10,456 nt of DNA from an uncultured Cocleimonas sp. (lineage in GTDB: Bacteria > Pseudomonadota > Gammaproteobacteria > Thiotrichales > Thiotrichaceae). The stretch's first letter is position 1. Every line of letters starts with the position of its first letter. The stretch lies in NCBI GenBank assembly GCA_937974135.1, contig CALJIH010000177.1, positions 1 through 10,456 of the forward strand. The letters run 5' to 3'. This document shows, piece after piece, positions 7,141 through 10,456 of the stretch. The translations under genes were made by a program, and so were the position numbers. Under the pieces are notes generated by a model. That model saw only the letters and a list, made by a program, of their open reading frames with translations. It was not told the origin of the DNA and did no database searches.

Positions 7141-8295
7141 TTATGCTCTGTCAGCGATTGGGGTATAGGTCATATTTTCTGGTCCAGTGTAATTCGCTGA
7201 AGGACGAATAATTTTGCCGTCGATACGTTGTTCAATGACATGCGCACCCCAACCAGAAGTCCTAGCAATGACAAATAATGGTGTGAACATATCGGTAGGG
7301 ACATCCATTTGATTGTAGGAAACAGCAGAAAACCAATCTAAATTGGGGAACATCTTTTTTAATTCCCACATGGTTGTTTCTAAACGTTCTGCGACTTCAT
7401 ACATAAGAGTATTGTTATTTTCATCAGAAAGATCTTTGGCAACCTTTTTAATCACCTCATTTCGAGGATCACTTACGGTATAAACAGGATGACCAAAGCC
7501 AATGACAATTTCTTTATTGGCTACACGTTCACGAATATCTGCTTCAGCTTCATCAGCTGAGGTATAGCGTTGTTGAATTTCAAAAGCTACTTCATTTGCA
7601 CCACCATGCTTAGGACCACTTAAAGCACCAATCGCACCGGTAATACAAGAATGTAGATCAGCTCCCGTACCAGCGATAACACGTGAGGTAAATGTTGATG
7701 CATTAAATTCATGTTCCGCGTAGAGAATCAATGAAATATGCATAGCTCTTACCCAAGATTCCTTAGGTTTTTCACCATGCAATAAATGTAAAAAATGCCC
7801 ACCAATTGAATCATCATCAGTGACTAAGTCTATTTTTTTATGGTTGTGGCTGTAGTGATACCAATAAACTAACATGGAACCAAACGAGGCCATTAATCGA
7901 TCAATGATATCTCTAGCGGCTTCGATTGGATGTGAACTATCTTCGGTTTCTAAGCATCCTAAAACAGAGCATCCGGTTCGCATAACGTCCATGGGGTGTG
8001 CAGTTTTTGGAAGCTGCTCTAAGGCTGTTTTAACGGCTTGGGGTAAATCTCGAAGGCTTTTTAATTTATCCTTGTATGCATCCAATTCAGCTTGGTTGGG
8101 CAGTTTTTCATGCACTATTAAATAAGCGATTTCTTCGAACTCGGCCTGTTCAGCAAATTCGAGTATATCGTAGCCGCGGTAATGTAAGTCATTACCGGTT
8201 CTACCTACTGTACATATCGCCGTATTACCTGCGGCTGTACCAGATAGGGCTACTGATTTTTTTGGTTTGAATGTTGTTGCTGATGCTGAACTCAC
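7141..8295 (-). CDS. prpC: 2-methylcitrate synthase
   Basis: Citrate-synthase-family enzyme that condenses propionyl-CoA with oxaloacetate to give 2-methylcitrate and CoA in the cytoplasm. The 384 residues hold the catalytic triad: H230 in GPKHGGANEVAF, H269 in GFGHPVY and D320 in FPNLDWFSA. The spacing matches H235/H274/D325 of the Salmonella enzyme as I recall it. FTPLFVIARTSGWGAH (337-352) carries a conserved binding arginine. The length fits the short dimeric PrpC class; hexameric GltA proteins are longer, at about 430. The start is GTG at 8295. It overlaps the prpB stop by four bases (GTGA), with AGGAGG ten bases upstream inside prpB, so translation is probably coupled. The acnD gene follows within 21 bases. 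Confidence 0.96.
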   Translation of the reverse strand: MSSASATTFKPKKSVALSGTAAGNTAICTVGRTGNDLHYRGYDILEFAEQAEFEEIAYLIVHEKLPNQAELDAYKDKLKSLRDLPQAVKTALEQLPKTAHPMDVMRTGCSVLGCLETEDSSHPIEAARDIIDRLMASFGSMLVYWYHYSHNHKKIDLVTDDDSIGGHFLHLLHGEKPKESWVRAMHISLILYAEHEFNASTFTSRVIAGTGADLHSCITGAIGALSGPKHGGANEVAFEIQQRYTSADEAEADIRERVANKEIVIGFGHPVYTVSDPRNEVIKKVAKDLSDENNNTLMYEVAERLETTMWELKKMFPNLDWFSAVSYNQMDVPTDMFTPLFVIARTSGWGAHVIEQRIDGKIIRPSANYTGPENMTYTPIADRA

Positions 8296-9170
8296 TGCTG
8301 CTTTTCCTCCTTAAATAACTGATCTAACTTTTGTTCGTATGCGTGATATCCGATCATGTCGTATAACTCCATGCGTGTTTGCATTGTGTCGATAACATTT
8401 TGTTGATGTCCGTCGTCTTTTATATGTTGATAAACATTTAATGCAGCTTTACTCATGGCGCGAAATGCACTTAATGGATAGAGTTGTAATTTAACGCCAA
8501 CCGATGCTAATTCTTCTGCTGTGAAAAGTGGGGTTGAACCAAATTCGGTGATATTTGCGAGTACAGGAACGTTTACTGCTTTAACAAATTGTTCATATTG
8601 TTCAAGAGTCGTCATCGCTTCAGGGAAGATCATATCTGCGCCCGCTTCGACACAAGCGATTGCTCTATCTATTGCAGATTGCATGCCTTCTACCGCTAAA
8701 GCATCGGTACGTGCCATCACTACAAATTCAGAGTCCGTTTTAGCGTCCATTGCTGACTTCACACGGTCTACCATTTCAGACTGTGAAATAATCGCTTTAT
8801 TGGGTCGATGTCCACAGCGTTTTTGCATGACTTGATCTTCGATATGCATTCCCGCTACACCAGCACGAATCATTTCACGGGTGCAGCGTGCAATATTAAA
8901 AGCGCCACCCCAACCTGTATCAACATCCACTAACAAGGGTAGGGAGCTTAGGTCTGTAATACGGTAAGCATCTTCTAAAACATCTTTGAGTGTAGTAATA
9001 CCTAAATCGGGAATACCAAAGGATGAAGCGGCAACTCCTCCACCGGATAAATAGAGTGCTTTATGACCAACTTTTTCAGCCATAATTGCTGTGTTTGCAT
9101 TAACTGCACCAACGACTTGTAATGGATTATTTTCTGCAACTGCTTGACGCAGTTTTTTGCCCATACTCAT
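8292..9170 (-). CDS. prpB: 2-methylisocitrate lyase
   Basis: Isocitrate-lyase/PEP-mutase superfamily enzyme that splits 2-methylisocitrate into pyruvate and succinate, the last step of the cycle. The 292 residues show VDVDTGWG (81-88), whose aspartates bind Mg2+, and QKRCGH (116-121) with catalytic C119. Also present are VVMARTDA (150-157) and FPEAMTTLEQYEQF (182-195), typical of PrpB. The length is near the usual 290-300 and much shorter than isocitrate lyase AceA (about 430), which excludes that enzyme. The ATG at 9170 has GAGG seven bases upstream and overlaps the regulator's TGA by four bases (ATGA); a second ATG at 9164 is possible. It also carries the prpC ribosome site in its last codons. 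Confidence 0.97.
   Translation of the reverse strand: MSMGKKLRQAVAENNPLQVVGAVNANTAIMAEKVGHKALYLSGGGVAASSFGIPDLGITTLKDVLEDAYRITDLSSLPLLVDVDTGWGGAFNIARCTREMIRAGVAGMHIEDQVMQKRCGHRPNKAIISQSEMVDRVKSAMDAKTDSEFVVMARTDALAVEGMQSAIDRAIACVEAGADMIFPEAMTTLEQYEQFVKAVNVPVLANITEFGSTPLFTAEELASVGVKLQLYPLSAFRAMSKAALNVYQHIKDDGHQQNVIDTMQTRMELYDMIGYHAYEQKLDQLFKEEKQQ
8306..8311 (-). promoter_or_regulatory. Ribosome binding site of prpC inside the end of prpB
   Basis: AGGAGG on the minus strand lies within the codons for the KEEKQQ end of PrpB, ten bases before the GTG of prpC. It is the strongest ribosome site in the operon and supports the GTG start despite the long spacing. High-level PrpC translation coupled to PrpB is the likely consequence. 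Confidence 0.75.
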
Positions 9171-9895
9171 GCTTGTTCCTCTAAATTTTTTGCATTTTGT
9201 TCTTCATTTAATAAATTCTTTACGATTTTCCATGCGCCACTAATATGACGACGCATTAATAATTCTGCTAATTCCGCATCTCGTTCTCGAATCGCTTCAA
9301 CAATTAGTCGATGTTCTTGGATGGCTTTTGAGGGACGCGCAGGAGTTTGTCCTGAACGTTGTCTACACATGCGTAACAATTGATAAAGTTCGCTACTCAA
9401 TAAATCAATCAACCATTGATTGTTACTTGCTTTCGCAATGCGATAATGAAAATCTAAATTTCCCTCGCGTTGAAAGTATTTAGTCCCTTGTGATTTATCT
9501 ATGGAGTTTTGATGTTTGTCTAATAGAGATGAGAGTGACTCGATATCTTTATCTGACATTTTTGTGGCGGCTAAGCGTGCAGACATACCTTCCAAAGCTT
9601 CACGGACGGTATATATCTCCTCCATTATTTCAGAGGTAAGAGTGACGACACGCATTCCAGCACGAGGTATACGGACTAATAAGCGTATTGCCTCTAAACG
9701 TCGAATGGCTTCTCGTAGTGGTCCACGGCTAATACCGTATTGTTTAGCAAGACCGTCTTCAGTGATTTTAGACCCCTGATCGAGTTCACCAGATATGATC
9801 GCATCTTTTAATTCATTAAAGACTTGCTCAGAAAGTGTTTGGGGTTCTGAAGAATCACAAATCACTTTTCTCGAATGTAAATCACGAACAGACAT
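9167..9895 (-). CDS. GntR-family regulator, FadR/FCD subfamily, of the methylcitrate operon
   Basis: Predicted DNA-binding repressor or switch for propionate catabolism, acting on its own operon. The N-terminal winged helix (about 20-85) includes KITEDGLAKQYGISRGPLREA and GMRVVTL; the C-terminal FCD ligand domain (about 90-220) follows. The usual FCD metal site maps to N146, H150 (NLDFHYRIA), H195 (QEHRLIVEAI) and H217 (RRHISGAW). The first ligand is usually Asp and is Asn here. I use ATG 9895 (242 residues); a TTG at 9904 is less likely. No ribosome site is evident, and the start codon lies in a palindrome that may be an operator. It is first in the operon and overlaps prpB by four bases. 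Equivalents next to prpB are called PrpR or PrpQ in different genomes, so no symbol is given. The ligand may be a cycle intermediate such as 2-methylcitrate; this is inference. Confidence 0.92.
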   Translation of the reverse strand: MSVRDLHSRKVICDSSEPQTLSEQVFNELKDAIISGELDQGSKITEDGLAKQYGISRGPLREAIRRLEAIRLLVRIPRAGMRVVTLTSEIMEEIYTVREALEGMSARLAATKMSDKDIESLSSLLDKHQNSIDKSQGTKYFQREGNLDFHYRIAKASNNQWLIDLLSSELYQLLRMCRQRSGQTPARPSKAIQEHRLIVEAIRERDAELAELLMRRHISGAWKIVKNLLNEEQNAKNLEEQA

Positions 9896-9905
9896 TGTTA
9901 ACAAT
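9894..9905. promoter_or_regulatory. Operator-like palindrome 2 over the regulator's start codon
   Basis: ATTGTTAACAAT is a perfect 12-bp palindrome that contains the ATG of the GntR gene. It shares nine of ten core bases with the palindrome at the promoter (TTGTTGACAA) and fits the TNGT-ACNA half-site style of FadR-type regulators. A bound dimer here could block elongation or help cooperative repression. Confidence 0.55.
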
Positions 9906-9935
9906 AAAGACCAATAACTATTAATTAATGGTGAT

Positions 9936-9963
9936 AATTTAGTTTTATTTGTTAAATTGTCAA
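9936..9963 (-). promoter_or_regulatory. Main promoter of the gntR-prpBC-acnD-prpF operon
   Basis: On the minus strand a perfect TTGACA (9958-9963) is followed, after 16 bases, by TAAATT (9936-9941), which matches four of six -10 bases. Transcription would begin near 9929, giving a leader of about 34 bases. The -35 lies inside an operator-like palindrome, so a repressor bound there would exclude RNA polymerase. Confidence 0.6.
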
Positions 9964-9967
9964 CAAA
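9948..9967. promoter_or_regulatory. Operator-like palindrome 1 overlapping the -35
   Basis: TTGT-TG-ACAA (9957-9966) sits over the -35 TTGACA. A wider inverted repeat, TTTGTT (9962-9967) with AACAAA (9948-9953), surrounds it with eight bases between the arms. It matches palindrome 2, whose centre is 62 bp away, about six helical turns. The site is the natural place for autoregulation by the adjacent GntR protein. Confidence 0.55.
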
Positions 9968-9988
9968 CGAGTTTTAATTATAATTATT

Positions 9989-10010
9989 AGAAACTTAATA
10001 ATGAGTTTCT
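9989..10010. repeat. Inverted repeat upstream of the operon promoter
   Basis: AGAAACT and AGTTTCT form perfect 7-base arms around eight bases. It lies about 25 bp upstream of the -35, an activator-site position. No T run follows on either strand, so it is not a convincing terminator. Confidence 0.4.
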
Positions 10011-10046
10011 TTAATGATATTTAAGCAATGATTTCAGGAGGTTTTG

Positions 10047-10067
10047 TAAGAATAATATTGATTCTTA
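10047..10067. repeat. Inverted repeat just past the thioredoxin gene
   Basis: TAAGAAT and ATTCTTA form perfect 7-base arms around seven bases, beginning 13 bases after the thioredoxin stop codon. The location suits a terminator, but the stem is A/T-rich and on the minus strand the T run comes before the stem, not after it. An operator is equally possible. Confidence 0.35.
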
Positions 10068-10080
10068 AAAATATAAATAA

Positions 10081-10456
10081 TTAAGGCTTTCTTAAAGCTA
10101 GAACTTTTGTCAACAATTCATCGTTATCCCACTCACGCTCGCCGATTGCTTGATAAACTACTTCGCCCTTGTGGTTAAGAATAAATGTCGTGGGTAATCC
10201 TTGCATTTGCCAGTTCGTTAACTCTCTGCTTTTTTGGTCTAGGAGTACTCTGAAATCTATTGGGTATTCGCGAATAAAATTAAACACGGTATTTGGTTCT
10301 TCGCCAATATTAATGGCTAGCATATTCACTCCTTTGTCTTTTACTTTCGACCAAGCTCGATTAAAAGAGGGGAGTTCTGCTCGGCAAGGTGGACACCAAG
10401 TTGCCCAGAAATTTACAATCAGAGGTTTTCCTTTATAGTCTGCCAAAGTATGTGTT
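10081..10456 (-). CDS. TlpA/ResA-like thiol-disulfide oxidoreductase (partial, 5' end outside window)
   Basis: C-terminal part of a thioredoxin-fold protein of the TlpA/ResA/DsbE group, which usually reduces disulfides in exported proteins and acts in the periplasm while membrane-anchored or lipid-linked. The frame stays open to the window edge (THTLADYKGKPLIVNF), and ADYKGK normally lies well inside the protein, so the start, signal peptide or anchor lies beyond position 10456. An apparent TTG at 10446 is not a real start. The active site WATWCPPC and the cis-proline loop GLPTTFIL are intact, and a charged tail ends in LALRKP. It shares the strand with the operon but is separated from it by about 185 bp, with a promoter and inverted repeats between. 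No functional link to propionate metabolism is apparent. Confidence 0.9.
   Translation of the reverse strand, partial: THTLADYKGKPLIVNFWATWCPPCRAELPSFNRAWSKVKDKGVNMLAINIGEEPNTVFNFIREYPIDFRVLLDQKSRELTNWQMQGLPTTFILNHKGEVVYQAIGEREWDNDELLTKVLALRKP

Noticed and set aside
10036..10041. Perfect AGGAGG on the plus strand between the regulator and the thioredoxin gene
   Set aside because: No open frame of useful length follows; the nearest TTG starts either stop at once or encode about eight residues.
10444..10446. TTG as the start of the thioredoxin gene
   Set aside because: The frame is open to the window edge, and the family has an N-terminal anchor or signal before this point; the gene is simply cut.

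Overview
The window is a compact catabolic locus from an AT-rich gammaproteobacterium-like genome. I infer this from gene content and order (GntR-prpB-prpC-acnD-prpF, the arrangement known from Shewanella and Pseudomonas) and from protein wording. The base composition looks near 40% GC by eye. No species can be named from the sequence alone. Almost all of the coding sequence lies on the minus strand, so the operon reads from right to left.

Layout from high to low coordinates: the window opens inside a TlpA/ResA-type thioredoxin gene cut by the right edge (10081-10456). A roughly 185-bp AT-rich gap follows, with two inverted repeats, a promoter whose -35 is a perfect TTGACA, and two matching TTGTTRACAA operator-like palindromes. 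Then comes the methylcitrate-cycle operon: a GntR/FadR-type regulator, prpB, prpC, acnD and prpF. These genes are joined by 4-bp overlaps or gaps of about 9 to 21 bp. After a 170-bp gap comes prpE, then after a 48-bp gap a type II L-2-haloacid dehalogenase. A 129-bp gap leads to a 92-residue orphan protein. A 22-bp exact repeat with a six-G/C core sits once in the prpF-prpE gap and once in the prpE-dehalogenase gap. The far left holds a dense set of inverted repeats and the possible tail of a plus-strand gene.

How the genes work together: PrpE activates propionate to propionyl-CoA. PrpC condenses it with oxaloacetate to 2-methylcitrate. AcnD, with PrpF as the isomerase that corrects its product, converts this to 2-methylisocitrate without PrpD. 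PrpB cleaves 2-methylisocitrate to pyruvate and succinate. The GntR protein is probably the local regulator. The dehalogenase keeps every catalytic residue known for L-2-haloacid dehalogenases and may feed or protect this pathway from halogenated short-chain acids; this is inference.

The core is a known pathway. The parts worth a second look are non-coding (paired operators 62 bp apart, the duplicated C-tract element, the left-end fold-back cluster), the dehalogenase linkage, and a substitution in the regulator's metal site. I saw no tRNA, rRNA, CRISPR array, insertion sequence or prophage gene, and no gene-free stretch over 300 bases.
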